Positions 11,871 through 25,498 of a stretch of 64,000 nucleotides of DNA are shown piece after piece. The stretch lies in NCBI GenBank assembly GCA_016801845.1, contig CM028916.1:18971514-19035513 (forward strand), written 5' to 3'. Both the position numbers and the translations under genes were made by a program. The notes under the pieces were generated by a model that searched no databases, was not told where the DNA came from, and saw only the letters and a list, made by a program, of their open reading frames with translations. The DNA comes from Polydactylus sextarius (lineage: Eukaryota > Chordata > Actinopteri > Polynemidae). The first letter of the stretch is position 1. Every line of letters starts with the position of its first letter.

Positions 11871-14800
11871 TATTTAGCACCGTTCTTTATATACAACCTA
11901 AGATCAGGATTTGAAGTTTTAGGTATATGGAAATGCATTTACTTTAATGCTTTCACATCATCCTGAAGTTTTGCATAAAGAATCATCTTTTTCACTTCCC
12001 CCTGACAGGATTCTATTCATTGTTTCTACTAATTGAAGCCATATGTCATCCATTTTCTTTTTCTCATAAGCTTAGCTGAAATGCGTCATTAACTTACCCA
12101 AAAGATTCCTTTTAGAAGTGGACGAATGTGTGATCTTTGCCTAAGCCCTGTCAGCTTTTCATGATGACACTATCCTTTTTCTGGCATAAACCTTAATCTG
12201 CCATGTAAGAAGTAAGATTTTGTCTTATCTGCAGTTTAGTATATTGTTCATCTCAGCTCTAGGCTTGGAGCCTGTAAAAATTCCCACAATATTCCATAAA
12301 AAAAAAACTCCAGGACATCACTTTAATGGTTCCCATTAAACTGAGCGCTGGGAGTGTAGCGCTGACAAGTATTGCCTGGTTGCATCACAGAACAGGTACA
12401 GTACACATGTAATAACGCCAGTGCGACATCATTATGAACCTCATCTCCGGAAGATTGTTTCTGTAGCTGATTATGTTGTCTAACAACAGCAGAGATCAGA
12501 CAGCCGTCACACCAGTATACCTGTGCTGACAGTGACGGGAAGGAAGGAGACAGAGGGAGCTGTTATAATTAGACAAAGTATTCTGAGACTCAAAGGCAAA
12601 TGAAGAGGCTTTTTGGCAGCTAACGCTTAACAGCTCATTATGGCGAAATGGCTCCTATTAATCCCAACGCTGACAACCATGGAAAACTGATACTCAGCTA
12701 TTTTTCTTTTGCTGTTTTCATTTTTTTTATGTGTCTTCCTCTGATGCCACAGCCATACTTTTGTCTTTTTCAGTGTTATGTGTGAACTGTTCTGTAAGTA
12801 ATAGACAAACCAAGCTGATATTAAGACAACCTGGATTCAAGGCCCCCTGCTTTTCCTGATTCTCCTCTTAGGGCGTCTAATAGCCTTGTAATGTACATCT
12901 ACTACAAGGGTAGCTCAAATACTATGGCGTGTGTTGAAAGACTGTATATGAGGATTTAATCCTCCTTGGATGGGTGTAGGAAGATTTACTTATTTAAAAT
13001 GTGAGAAAAAAACTGAATATATTATGCAAAAATAGAAACTTATTCATCTTTTATTCATATCACAAAAGCTGAGATATTGAAGATGCTCCTCGCAGACTTT
13101 TTTTTTGCTCAGTTGTTACGTTTCTCTGTACTTACTTACAGTGATTTACAGTACATAGTTTTCCGTAGTAACCAGAGCCATGAGGCAGTAAAAGCTTAAT
13201 GACACCACAACGAGGCAGCAGTCTAAAGAGGAAATTATTTTGATTGCTTTTCTCCATGATTAACACATTGTTTGTTGACTGGAGAAGGTCAAGCCTTGTG
13301 GAATATCACTGTAGAAGAAAACGGATAGTTGTTCACTGGCTGCTGACTGGTGATATTTCTCCCCTTGAATGTGGTATAATGAATGAAACCCATACAATAG
13401 CTACCAAGGAGACTGTGAAAAAAATGGTCATCAAAGGTGCAGTTCTGGCCCAATTTATCTCCCTTTGCATTTGTCTGCTACTACAGCTTTCTCCAACCTT
13501 TTCTAACAATCTAACTATTCTCTCAAATCTTTGTTTCCCTCTGTGACTCCATCTTCACCTAGTGCTACATTGCTTCTTTCTCAATCTAGCTATCCTTTCT
13601 CTCTTCTGTTGCTTCGCCGCTAGCGAGCCCATACACAGGCAGTCACTTATGCAACACAGACACTCTCATCAATCCTGGTTTTGTTTTACTGCAGAGAAGA
13701 AGTAGGCTGTCCTTCTGGCTCCACATTAATTGCAGTGAGGGAACACAGACCAGGATTGTTAAGTACTTGTTTTCTCCTCGCTTCGTTCTTTTCGACCATC
13801 ATCCTTTATTCTCTCATCCACCAGCCCTCCATCACTTGTGTGTCCTCTCTGAATGCCTCATATGTTACCTCATTTTCACTTTTAACACCCACTTCACCTT
13901 TTTAACTATATCTACTTTTCTCTTTTCCTTCCATTGTCTCGTTCTGTCATTCTCCTGCGGCACCACATTTCACTTTGATGTAAACTACCCACAGTGGGCC
14001 CAACTTGAACATTATACGCTGAGACAGGAATCCTGGAGATAAATTGTTATTACCACATGCCATGATGGCATCCTCTATTCCTAACACCCTCCCTCCAAAC
14101 ACCTCCTACGGAGCAAAGGTGTGTGGGTCGAGAAGTATGTGCTGATCGAGCGTTCTCAATCAAATTAGCATGAGGAATGGTGGCAGTTGACTCTGGGGTG
14201 CTGCAAGGCAGGCAGGCAGTTTCATTTGCCTATTCTTTATCTCAAGGCCACAGTGAACACGCACGGATTCTTTCCATTCATCATGGTACCAGTATAATGT
14301 ACTGTGGTAGGTTGTTTTCTCTGCAGAACCCACAAGGGGGGAAATGAACAAAAGTAGTCTGAGGAAATGGAGAGTGTTTCATAATGGCAGTTTTTGCACA
14401 ACTCTAATAATTCTCCTTATTTATTGTGCCTTGCATTGGTAGACTTGAAATCACAAGATGCCTGAGGTTTTTATGTTACGTTACGTGGCTGGTGTCAACA
14501 GCTGAATTGATTCATTTCTAAGTGTATTTGTCATCTGATGTTTGTGAACCTGCTAAAGTTCGATCCAGGAAGAGCGGGCAAGGTAAAACATGTTGAGTTG
14601 TAATTCTTTGTGAACTTCCAGGAGTGGGTTCTGTTGTATGTAACACATTCTTTACTCCTAACAATGTTTAACAAACCTTTGCCATAATATAAACAGAGGA
14701 ATGTTTGTGCTTGATGATTTCAAAGCAACTTAACATTCATGAAAAACACAGCCCCCTCATTGGTTTGAATGGAGCCTGTTAGTGGAATGAAATTTAAACT

Positions 14801-15884
14801 CTCTAAAGTTTGCCTCTCGTTTTCAGCATTTCAGAAAGGTTTAGTAAATATATTTAAGTCAAGTAAAACCAGCCATGAATTTAAATTTTAAGATTTTCAG
14901 TATTATACATACAATCACGTCTGAGATGCCCTTCCATGCCTATTAAACAGGATGTTTTGAGTACTCCAAACCTCTTATTTATAATGGTGAGTCTGCTGTT
15001 ATAACATCAGTCAAAGTTTTGCCGCCAGGTCATTATATATTCCAAGTGACATAGGTTTTTCATTGATGGAAGTTTCCTCTTAACTTTTTTTGAGAACATC
15101 AAAGAAACAGAATACATAATTTATTTTTTTGTCAATGCAATTTATCTTATTTTCCAAAGGACACGGTCAAAACCCATTTACTGGCTGTAGTATGATTTGG
15201 GAAATATAGGATTCGTTATCATAAGTTCAAAGCCAGTGCTATTTGAGTTTAGAAGAGGCTTTGTTTATAGTACCTGGCTTTTAAATGAATCACATTGATG
15301 GACAGTTGAATAACTGTGAGTGAAAAGTTGTAATATTCCTTCAGTTCTGCCAGGAACAATCACATTTTGTTGGCAGTCGAGGCAGTGAAGAGACAAACAG
15401 GAAGTGGCTGATAACTTTGCAATGCTCTCTCCAGTCATGATTAAAACTGCAGTGTGGATGGGCTGGTTCTCATGATGCTCTTTTGCTTCCAGCTGTATCG
15501 TCTTTTCCTTTGTTCATAAACAATGCTACCACGACAATAACAGCTTTTGATATGCTGTACATGTGTATCACCCAAATATTTTTTTCTATCAACTCAGAAA
15601 CTTCAGGTTATCGTATTCGTATGGAAAAGAAAAGACAGGAAATTAAGAGGAGAATGGAAAATAAGACTGAAGGAAGAGAGACCATGATTGAACATACAAT
15701 CTTACTGTTGATCATGCTTGTAGTTTTGGCTGGTGTTGCTGTCGAGCATCTCAACCATAACAACAATCACTTTCAGTTTTGTCAAATCTCTAATCTACCT
15801 ACAGTGAAAGAAACTGCACCAAGGTGACAAAAGCAGAAGTGCAAATTAAACTGTAGAACCAAACAAAGCAGAGACAATGACTCA

Positions 15885-16060
15885 CTTCAAAGGAGGTGAG
15901 GCAGAAGTGGAAGCAGAACAGGGCGGGAGAGAAAAAGAAAGGGAGGTGGGGTTCAGAGGAGGAGATGAAAGAGACAAAGCTACATCTAGGAAATAAGGAT
16001 ATGATGCGTGTGTGTGTGCACGCGTATGAGAAAGGGAGACAGGCAGCGAGGGGGAATTGA
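15885..16060 (+). repeat. Purine-rich (GA) low-complexity tract
   Basis: The strand is dominated by G and A (GAGAAAAAGAAAGGGAGG-type text), interrupted by a short GTGTGTG near 16008. No gene-like structure is seen. Confidence 0.7.
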
Positions 16061-18719
16061 AAGAGACGATGTGATGGATCATCAAAGGATAAACGTGGAT
16101 ATTGAAGGGACAGTCTGATCAAACCACACAGGTGTCTGACCGTCTGCCCCGAGGAGAAGAGGAACATACCATTTTGCCTGCCTCGTTCTTTCTTTCTTTC
16201 TTTCTTGTCCCATCCTCTTTGCCTTTGTGTTGCTGTTAATTTCTGCAGCGGGTGCTTAGTTGTGAGGAAACACCGAGGCAGGTCTGCAACAAGAAACAGA
16301 TGCAGAACATCAAAGATTCTGTGTGCTGTTTAGAGGGCAGACACCAAGCCACAGACCAGCTTTCTCGGCTGCAATCAGTATAAACAGATGATTAGAACAT
16401 GAGAACTATAGAAACATATTATTTGCCAGTATCGTTGTCTGTATGTGTGAATACCACATTTTAATATCAAATCTGTTCTAAAAATTCCTGTGTTGCATGA
16501 AAGAAGTAATAGTGACCAACCCACAGAATATTATCGACAGCCTTTGCAGTTTTCTTGTTATTTATTCTTAGTGAACCATAACTGTGCCTCTATGGTTGAC
16601 TCCCGCTGCTCTCATCAGCTACATTTCCACCTGCAGCAAGCAGCTGTTTTCAGTGAAAAATGTCTGATAAGCCCATTGGATGCTACCTGCCTATCACCAA
16701 ATGGCAGACATACAAACATAACAACTAGCTGATGAATTTGGCCAAAGGCCAGTTTATTTCTCGCAGGCGGAGACTAAAACAGACCTACAAGAGGAGTAGA
16801 TTTACATTTATTGGGTAGCCACAAACACAACTGGAAATAGAGTAAATTCCTTTTTTAAATACCTACTACTAATATAAAACAATATTTTTGCTATACTACG
16901 TGTTTTTCCTTTGTTATATATATAATACATCCTGCAATGCTATGTAAATTTCAAAAAAAAGGGATGCAACTTCTCAAACCCTGTGTACGGCCCAGAAACA
17001 CAAGTGCTCTGTTGTTCTGGAGTTGTAGCACAGTCTTGTCTATGCAAGCATTTCTCCTGATACCATATCTTGTTCCATTTTTTCCCGTCTAGAGCAGGAG
17101 AGCGGCTCTCAGTGAACTGTCTAAGTGTGTGTATTGATATCACCCCCTTGCCTTAGGACATGAGGTTCAGTACTACGCCTCCACACTCATCTCTCAGCAG
17201 GACAGATACATCCCCCTTTCTTCTCCCTCTCAGTCCTCTTAATCCTTTTTTCTGGTTTTTCGCTTCTCTCTCTCTCACTGCCCCTCCCCCACTCATCGCA
17301 GTATATTCTCATTTAAACTTCATCATCATATTTTTGGAGACAGTGACAGTTATTACAGACAAGTACAATGTCATGTTTGCTACTTGTCATTTGTCCATTT
17401 TATTGATGCTGCTCTCACCTGACCTCATATCTGACCTACACATTTGACCCTCCTGTCTCTCTGCAGGTTACTCATACATGAATCACTTTTAAAAACAGTC
17501 TCATCAAATCATTATAGAGAATGAGAATAACATTTTAACATCAAAATATTCATTTTAGAAAAATTTTTAGATATTCTAAAATGAAATGTCAAGGTAAAGC
17601 ATGTTTGCTGTCAAACTGAACATTATAAAATATATAAAAGGAAAATGTTCTCCATCAGTGATTGTAGCTCCTTCAGTCAGTAAATTAGTCAGTGAAAGTT
17701 TAAGCATTAGTACATATAAAGATGAAAACCAGGATGCACAGGCCAACACATTACGAATTATACTTACGTATATAGTGATTGTCTTTGTTTGAATGCTGCA
17801 GCTGCACAATTCTTAAATATTTAATGGGAAGGGAAATCTTCACATGGTATCACATGGTAGACGATGCTTAAATTTAGCCATGGGAGACATGAAAAAAGAA
17901 CCTCATAGGTCATGTAATATCTGATTACAGCCTATAGTCGTGTTTTATTGATAGACGTCCTCTAGCGACCTTAGTAAGTATGACCTGAACAAAGGAGGAG
18001 GTCAGGTGACATCAAAAACTTCAATTAAAATTTTTCTCTGTCCTTGACCCCTCGACCAAGGTGACGACATTTATTAACGTGACAGTGACAACCACAACAA
18101 CAAACTTCCCGTAACCCTGATGACGTCGTCATTGTACGCCTGCCTCTCGTCAGCTACTACAGGGAATATCAGAGATAGGACACACGTTTACATTATGAGC
18201 AAATAAAATGTCAAAGTCGGAGCTGAAATAATAATAATAATAATAAAAAAAAATACCTCTGAATTCAATCATTGACCATTGTAATGAGATGCAACCTGCA
18301 ATGAATTGAATGAATAATACTATGCAGCAACCAGGTTCATTAAATGTTTATGTCTTTACTCAATGTTATACAGAACGATTACATCATCATCAAGTTTTTA
18401 GTGTTGACATATTCTGGCTTGAAGCCTCCATCTTAGTGACACAGCCCATTTGTCCTGATGGTGATTTTGTGTGCGCGCTGGTGTGCGTGTTTGTTTGTCT
18501 GTGTATGTGCTTTTATTTGTCTGTGTGTGTTTGTTTATTTGTCTGTGTGTGTGGTGGTGCACTGCTTGTGTAGATGGTGAATTTTTCATTGGGTTTGTAG
18601 CGTTCAGTCGTTTCGTACCATGCAGATTTGTATCGAGTGCAATCTTTAACAGGGTTTAACAGCAGGTTTGTTTTGCATGTGAAACATGCTTAAAATATGA
18701 GTTGGAGACTATGAGCCTT

Positions 18720-19982
18720 GACTGAATTTTGTAGGGAATTCATTCTCATCCACGTCTCATCCAAGTCATACCAGCCCGTTATGAGCAAGCAAAAGCTGTT
18801 GTTGTCCATAATTGGTCCAAGAAATCTGCTGTAGCACTCACGACTGACTAATAGACGGGTATAAAGCTATTGAGAACTACTTAACATTGACTGCCCATCA
18901 CATCACCCCCGGTGGAACACGGTAAAGCAACTGCAAAGTCCTTCTATTTCTGGGCAACACACAAACACAAATCTGGCAGAGAAACTTCAGGAGGCAGTGT
19001 TGGAGTAGAAGCTGGAGAGACCAGGAACTATAATTTTCATCATAACAGACATGATATCGTTGATGTAGGTGGAGAAGTTGACTCCAGTTACGACATGCTG
19101 TAGAGGTATCTTAAACAGCAGGCAGCTGTCTACTCAACACTGAAAAACAAGGCCCTCAGCAAGGACAAAGATATAACCACCACGTCTGATCAGGACGTGA
19201 GGATGCAAGAGGAGGTAATTTAGGTACTTAACCACTAAGAACCCTCCCAACATTGATGAGCACCCTCTGTATCGATAGTCCTGCCCTTCCAAACTGCAGC
19301 ACTTTACTATTTGGAACCCAATCAGAAAGACGGACCAGTTGAGAGAATTCAAGAGGAGATATTGAAGATACTTAAATTGTCCGTCCTTGTGTGGATGATT
19401 CCTGTTATGATCAAATCAACAGGCTACAACAGGCTAATCCCAGAGATTGGAACAATTGTGTTAATGTTCCTGTGACTAAATATCCATCTGGACCATCTCT
19501 TCCTGTTCCAATATAAGCTGTGTCTGAACTGTTTGGTGGAAGGAGGACCACTTTGTGTGAAGTGAAGGAAACGGTTGCTGTATATGAGGTGATGCATTTC
19601 ACTGGATTCTAGCCCAATTTCATGGTGGAGGACCAGTGAGTCAACATATCCTGTTGTCTCATTGGTCATGGGTAGTGGGTACAGCGAGAGGGTTATTACT
19701 ACAGTTGGAGACACTGTAACTGCCCTTTCTGTGGACAAGTTAATATTTCTGGCAGAAAACATAAAAGCTGAATGCAACTGAACAGCGCTGGAAGTCAGAG
19801 CTCAAACCTCTTAAAAACTGTTTCATTTAGAAGTTTACAAAAACATATGAACTGTTTCTGTTTACAAAAGTTCACGATAAACGATGATAAATGATGATAA
19901 ATGATTTTATCTTTTGCAATTTTCCCCTTACTGTACCAAAGATGAACCAGACCGTGATATTGGTGTACTGTTACACCCCCAC
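18720..19982 (+). pseudogene. hAT-superfamily transposase, decayed copy with 3' terminal repeat
   Basis: This is a decayed DNA-transposon gene. One frame from about 18768 reads VIPARYEQAK, VVHNWSKKSAVALTTD, then stops; a shifted frame resumes with ENYLTLTAHHIT, the segment around the first catalytic Asp of hAT (TTDGWTS-like) enzymes. From 19104 the frame gives RYLKQQAAVYSTL, SDQDVRMQEEVI and, after a stop, PLRTLPTLMST, matching the mid-region of ZBED/hAT transposases. At 19602-19781 a further frame gives SWWRTS, YPVVSLV, SERVITTVGDTVTALS and VDKLIFLAEN, the hATC dimerisation region, ending at a TGA. The block 19933-19981 (GAACCAGACCGTGATATTG, GTGTACTGTTACACCCCC) looks like the inverted terminus of these elements. 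Several stops and frameshifts mean it cannot code. No 5' terminal repeat or BED finger was found, so it appears 5' truncated. The antisense open frame at 19424-19777 is only its shadow. Confidence 0.85.
19874..19905 (+). repeat. Three tandem 10-bp units
   Basis: The unit GATAAATGAT is repeated about three times (first copy GATAAACGAT) inside the 3' untranslated part of the hAT remnant. Confidence 0.8.
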
Positions 19983-20347
19983 AAACAGGCTATAATGGAT
20001 GGCGCTCTCTCCGCTGCAGAAGCCATCAACCCTGTATGTTGTTTAACGTTTTAAATAATTCAGTTTATTGATTTAGATAGAATATATGACCTTAATTGAA
20101 TAGTGTTTTTGTGTCATCCTGTATTCTGTATTACTGAGTTGAGCTTCTCTGAACTGGGTTGATTGAGTCTTTGTCTTCTTTCTAGTGAAACTACTATATA
20201 AGTAACAAGGCAATTTAACACAGAGAGGAGGGATTTTCCACTCTGGATGTGAAATTTCACATCTAATATGTTTCATATCTCAGACCGTACAGATACCTGT
20301 AATCATCCCAAAAATTGAGGACACTATGCAAAGTAATAATCATCTAG

Positions 20348-20364
20348 AAAAAAAAAAAAAAAAA
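20348..20364 (+). repeat. Poly(A) tract, about 17 bp
   Basis: This is an uninterrupted A run about 370 bp after the hAT remnant. No retroposon body is recognised. Confidence 0.9.
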
Positions 20365-21019
20365 GTTGGAAAATCAAAATGGAGCCATTTATGTGGTGGA
20401 ATCACTGTGCCTGTCTTGTATTGGGGCTAAGCTAATTTGATCCATATAAAGATGGTTTGAGTAATTACATGTTCAGTAATGCTCCGCTAGAGCGCTGTCA
20501 TCAATGTATTGTCAAGTTGCTCACAGCGTCAAACAACCTTTTAGCCTTTAGATTGATTTTCTGGAGGACCAAGTCCTTTCCCTTATTACCCTATTACCCC
20601 GTGTTTCTATTCTGCACTGCATCTGTCCCTCAGTTCTTGACACTATGTGATGATTTTCAATTTCTCGATCGCTGTCTATTTCTTTTCTGTGTGTGTGTGT
20701 GTCCACTCGTAATGAGCTAAGGCTGAGCGTGTGTGTTTTGTCTATGAAGTTATGATGTGAAAATGTGATTTGCTGTTTGTGGCTGCTTGTTTATTAAATA
20801 AACATATGCATAAAATACTTTGTCCAACTGGTCGTCCTATTTTTGTTTTTATACTTTGTGGCTTTGAAGCAAATTATTTACTGTTGTTTGTGTAATACTA
20901 TTTGTGTTGTGACAATATCCAGATATTTTATGGTTTCATTGACATACTTATATCATCTAATTCATTACAGCATTTTTATTTAAACATCCAATGTTTTCCC
21001 TGATTGAAATAGTAATTCT

Positions 21020-21180
21020 GTGGTTGAAGGTCACGGTCAATTTGAAGCAGCAACCCACGTGTATGGGATTGTTATGTACCATCTCAGGAATGCCTCAAGG
21101 GAATCCCTCACAAATGTAGTACAAATGTCCCCATAGATTCAATGATGAACTGATTAGAGTTTGCTGGTGTGTGTCCATGT
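21020..21180 (+). repeat. Teleost dispersed repeat, same family as 36450-37290
   Basis: The stretch has AAGGTCACGGTCAA, TCTCAGGAATGCCTCAAGGGA, TACAAATGTCC and GATGAACTGATTAGAGTTT. The order and text resemble a common fish repeat, and part of it is recognisably similar to 36470-36550 in this window (CAGGAACACCTGGAGGAAT, CTAATGTTCATTTGAACTTA, ACATTAGATTTTGG). Class is unknown and boundaries approximate. Confidence 0.5.
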
Positions 21181-22799
21181 CTCCATAGCTCATGAATTTA
21201 CACACTAATTAACTGTAAAAGTACTAGATGGTGGAAGCAGACAACCACCAAGCAGTAATTCAGATTTTTATATGTTCTGCCATGACAAAAAAGCAAGAGA
21301 TTAACTTCAGTTTTAATATTTTGCTTTGTAGTAGTTACTTTTCACCTTCTCTGCATTCAAACATGGTTTCCTTGTGCCATCTGCAGAGGAGGGGAGCTAG
21401 TGAAAGCTTGTTTACTGGCAGCATCTGTTTTCGGTTGCAGGAGACAAACAGGAGGTGGAACGCAGAGCGGCGATGAGAAGTTCTGCCTCTCTTTTGTCAT
21501 AATAATAACGTCTGAAAGAAGCTGCTCTTCAAGGATAGAGCACTGACCCATGGTCGTGATGTGAGCTGAAATTACTTAATGAAATGTGCAGTGAATGGCA
21601 GCTGAAACTAATCCAGTAATTCTGTGTTCTCTCGTTCTTGCTCGTTCGCTCTCTGACAGTGGTTTGACAGGGCTTCAGTATCCTGACAGGCCAATTAGAC
21701 AGCAATTTGCATATCTTCCTCGCTCCATTTGCCTTGTTCATGTGAGCATAAAATAGGATAATCTGGCTTTTGGACCTGTGTACAACATCAGAGTCAGTCA
21801 GACTAACTTTATTCTACATCATCCACGACCCCTCCACCCTTGTAACTCAACCTCATTTCTCTTTTATTGTCACCAACATAGACCTCTGTCGTGCTATCAC
21901 ATTTGTCTCATCCTACCTCATTCCTTGTAGCGTAGCCTCTACCCTTTCCTTCTACTTTCTTTCCTTTCTCATTATTTTCATCATCCAAATTATGAAAAGA
22001 CAACAGGAGGACAGCAATCTCTGACTGAAGTTAATTAGGGGTGCTGATGGCTATTTTTCAAGGAAACTGTGTATTTATAATTGATAATAATGATATATGG
22101 CAAACTAACCAAGATCAGTTGTAACGACATCTATCATCATGTCCTGTATACTGTATAAAGAGTTTATGTGCTTTTTTTGTCCAGATAAGTCAGTAAAAGC
22201 CAGTGTATTTGACTATTTGACTTGGTCGAATTGCTTTTTCTCTGTGACAAAGATGTTAATTATGAAGCTATATTGTGTTGATGTGTCTTAAGGCTATAGT
22301 TTAATTTAAGCTGCAACACGGTAAAATTATCAAAAGTTCACTCATTAGAAAAATGTGAGTATTTTATGACACATTATAACACAGACACACTGTGCTTTGT
22401 TCTGTCTCTTGATAAAATTACACAGACCTAATTGTGTATCATGTTTCCTGTTTCTGTCACTTCAGCACTCATGTTCAGCTGAATAGCTTCATAGTCCAGC
22501 TAGAATTTGTAGCTGTGATATAATGCAGTTATAAAATGTAATATCTACAGGAACTTTAGCTGAATACAACTGTGGGTAATGATGCCTGGGAAAACATATG
22601 TTCTAGATATCAAGGATCGCTGGTGACCATAGTCTATTTTTGTACTACCCCAAAACACAGACATTTTGGAAAAAAATGTCATAGAAAGAATGGAGAATAG
22701 TCTGGAAGAAAGACCTGCTATTGTTCTTTTTATCACCTGACCACCTGCATATTATGTTGATAATTATGAGAAAAATAATGACTATATTATTACATTACT

Positions 22800-22801
<2 letters not shown>

Positions 22802-22836
<35 letters not shown>
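22802..22836 (+). repeat. (GT)n microsatellite
   Basis: This is a pure GT/TG run of about 17 units in intron 2. Confidence 0.97.
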
Positions 22837-22837
<1 letters not shown>

Positions 22838-24388
22838 CAAATAAGGTAAGTTAGTTTTGTCATGTTAATTGTTTGTTTATGTCTGTTCTCAAATCAATAA
22901 AGCATTAGGCTATCTTTTACCAGTGTAGAAGCTGTGAAACATACTATTTGCACTTTGTTGACAGAAATGGAATCTTATCAAACATTATTATTTTTTTAAT
23001 CATTGTTTTTTTAGCTTCTATGTAGTTTGCAGCTTCTCTTCTCTTCTATGGAGCATTCTGCCACGTTTCAGCAGTGAACTATGGTCAAATAATCATTTTT
23101 TTACATTAATTAAATAAAAATTTACATTTTTACATTAATCAAGGCCATTATAGGTTCTTCTTCAGTGTTATCTGGCAATCTGCAACCTCACCATTAGATG
23201 CCTCTAAAACCTACAATCTGAATTTTTAGGTATTCAAATGAATAAAACAAATATCGATACATTTCTTCAGATTAGGCCAGCTCCCTCTATTTTGGTGGAC
23301 ATCAGGATTTACAGTTTCATATGTAAAACGTCCAAAAAGTGGAAATGTATTTTGTGTAATTTGTGTATCAGTTTAACTTTTCCATTCCCATTAATATTTT
23401 CACAATACCTCAGATTGATTTGATAATATTTACACCAGTAACATACATGTGTACACAGTGCTAAATATCAGTCTGAGGTACCAAACCAGTATTTTCACTT
23501 GAATCTTCAATTATATACATGTTGCTCTTTTGTATTTTTAGGATTTTTACGTACAATTAGTACGTGAAATCTTGCTTCACTATTTCTGGGCTGTTCATTA
23601 TCTTGCTTTAGCTTTATTGTTTCTATTGCAACATTTTAATGCAGACGCAAAATGAAACATCTGTATTTATCTTTGGTTTTGTTCTCTTCAACATTTTCGT
23701 CCTTGTGCATCTGAGGGCTTGGACCTTTTCATTCTGAAATAATAAGAGCTAATAATAAGTGAAGCAACCCTGGCTGATTCAATCTCAATCAAATTTTCCC
23801 TTCACTCAGTCTGTGTTAGCTTCCAGTCTTGGGCTGAATGCTGCACATTTGTACCATAACCAACACCTGTTGTCCCCCCACCTTCATAATATGTTTGTTC
23901 TTGTAATTAGGAGGCTGTTTTTAATGATAATGTTGTTATTTTGAACTATGATTGATTAGAAAAATAGTGAGGCAACAACACCTGTGCAACAGTAGTTTTC
24001 CCTGTGCATGTGAAACTACTGTGTGCTTTAGACACGCAGTCACTAACTGGATTTGAAAAATGTGGGTTGAATCTGATGGATGTCTTTCTGTTTCCTTTCA
24101 AGGTGAAAGAGATAAACAGCCAATGATTCTTCAGCCTGAGGGACATCAAGATTAACATCTGTGTTAGAGAGCATGACAGAGAGGGGTCAAATAAGGACTA
24201 ATGACAGAGAGAAAAAGTGATGTGGTTCGTGTTATTATATATATTTTTTTACAATTTACAGTAATAAATGATATGACATAGCTCAGTCAGTAGAGTTTAA
24301 CTTTCCCACACTTACTGTCAGTTTAGTTTTCCAGCTGTAGATTTGGTGGTCTGTCTTCTACCATCAGCTTTTTAAAGACTAAAACCGA

Positions 24389-24416
24389 AAATAAATGAAT
24401 AAATAAATAAATAAAA
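24389..24416 (+). repeat. (AAAT)n microsatellite
   Basis: Six to seven imperfect AAAT/AATG units, ending in a short A run. Confidence 0.9.
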
Positions 24417-24560
24417 AGATTCTTACAATCTTCTTGAACTTCCAGAGAGAAAAAGTGTCTCAAGGTGCAGAAACTAGGGGAGTGGTTGTAAAGTAATGAG
24501 TGTTACCCTGCTGTCGGTAGCTATGAGCTTTTCAAGGAGTCACTGTAAAATCACGCTTCT

Positions 24561-24584
24561 TTATTTAATTTAATTTAATTTAAT
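24561..24584 (+). repeat. (TTTAA)n short tandem repeat
   Basis: About four TTTAA/TTTAATT units in tandem. Confidence 0.85.
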
Positions 24585-25194
24585 CTTTTATTATGTCCAG
24601 TATTATCCTCTGTGTTTCAGAGAATATTATTCAGATTAAAAGACTAAAAACAACACTCCCAACATTGTTTCCTGTAAAATTGTTCATTTCAGCAACGCTC
24701 TTCATGTGTTGCATCGTAATTACGCTTAAATCCGTTTTAGAAAAATATGACAATGTTTATTAGAAGATACACTATAGTGATGATTACTACACCCTCAGTT
24801 CATCAAACACAGGATTATTCTGGATTACTTGGATGTTACCAAACATCACTATTACCAAACAATCAGGTAACGTAAATGTGAATATTTCCTGATATAAAGT
24901 AGTTTTGATTTTTATTAGCACTGGCAGCCAGATGACCAGCGCCCCAAAACAGGGAGTCTGTCCAGGCCACAGTAAATTTACTTTCTCAAGGTTTTCACCA
25001 TAATGTACAGTTTGAATAGATAAAACACTACTATATTAATTAAAAAACATTACAGTCTTAAGCTTTAGGCTGCTGTATAATATAATTAATGGAAAAGCGA
25101 TTATGAGAATTTCCTCCAAAGCACACATAGAGAAAATTAATTTTTCAGGAAATCTTTTAATTAGTTTTCTTGCCATGAGTTTTAGATGTGAAGA

Positions 25195-25498
25195 GTGATG
25201 CCTTGTCCTTATCCACGCGCTAAATGTTAGGCTATAGCCAGGAGCCAGTTAGCTTAGTATCGAGCAAAGATTTTCAAAAAGGGGAAACAGTTCATCAAAT
25301 ATAAAAAAATCATTAATACACGTTAGATGGCAGTTTTTTAATTGGGCCGACTTTCTTCTTACACGTGGGGCTATGTTCCAGACTAATTATTGGCCAAGAT
25401 TCTTGACCTCGTGATATCTTTGCTGGTTGTCTGGCAACCTCATGGTGACGAAAAGCCTAAAGACATTTACCAAAATGTCAAACTGTCCTTTAAATGAT
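25195..25498 (+). repeat. Teleost dispersed repeat (GCTATAGCCAG..GTTAGCTTAG type)
   Basis: The segment contains GGCTATAGCCAGGAGCCAG, TTAGCTTAGTATCGAGCAAA and AAAAGGGGAAACAG near the start, and ACCAAAATGTCAAACTGTCC TTTAA near the end. This pattern matches a very abundant fish repeat often found in introns and UTRs. The match is by recognition of diverged consensus text, so class and exact ends are uncertain. Confidence 0.6.

Larger units (their letters stand above)
11366..18719 (+). other. clstn2: clstn2 intron 2, part 1
   Basis: This is the first 7.4 kb of a 30.5 kb intron. It begins with two compound microsatellites close to exon 2 (11453-11502 and 11792-11869), a T-rich stretch at 11651-11666, a purine-rich stretch at 15885-16060, a short (CTTT)n at 16187-16205, an (AAT)n-like stretch at 18226-18243 and a TG/TTTG-rich stretch at 18468-18552. 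No coding exon, RNA gene or recognisable transposon was found in the remainder. The short open frames here have no recognisable domain and no flanking splice context. Confidence 0.8.
19983..25194 (+). other. clstn2: clstn2 intron 2, part 2
   Basis: This is intron with no coding exon that I can support. It contains a poly(A) run at 20348-20364, a fish dispersed repeat at 21020-21180, a (GT)n at 22802-22836, an (AAAT)n at 24389-24416 and a (TTTAA)n at 24561-24584. I see nothing recognisable in the remaining sequence. Confidence 0.75.

Noticed and set aside
19424..19777. Antisense 117-codon open frame
   Set aside because: It overlaps the decayed hAT dimerisation region, which is recognisable on the plus strand.
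24273..24296. tRNA-like A box (ATAGCTCAGTCAGTAGAG)
   Set aside because: No B box (GGTTCGA-type) or tRNA fold follows, so neither a tRNA nor a tRNA-derived SINE is supported.
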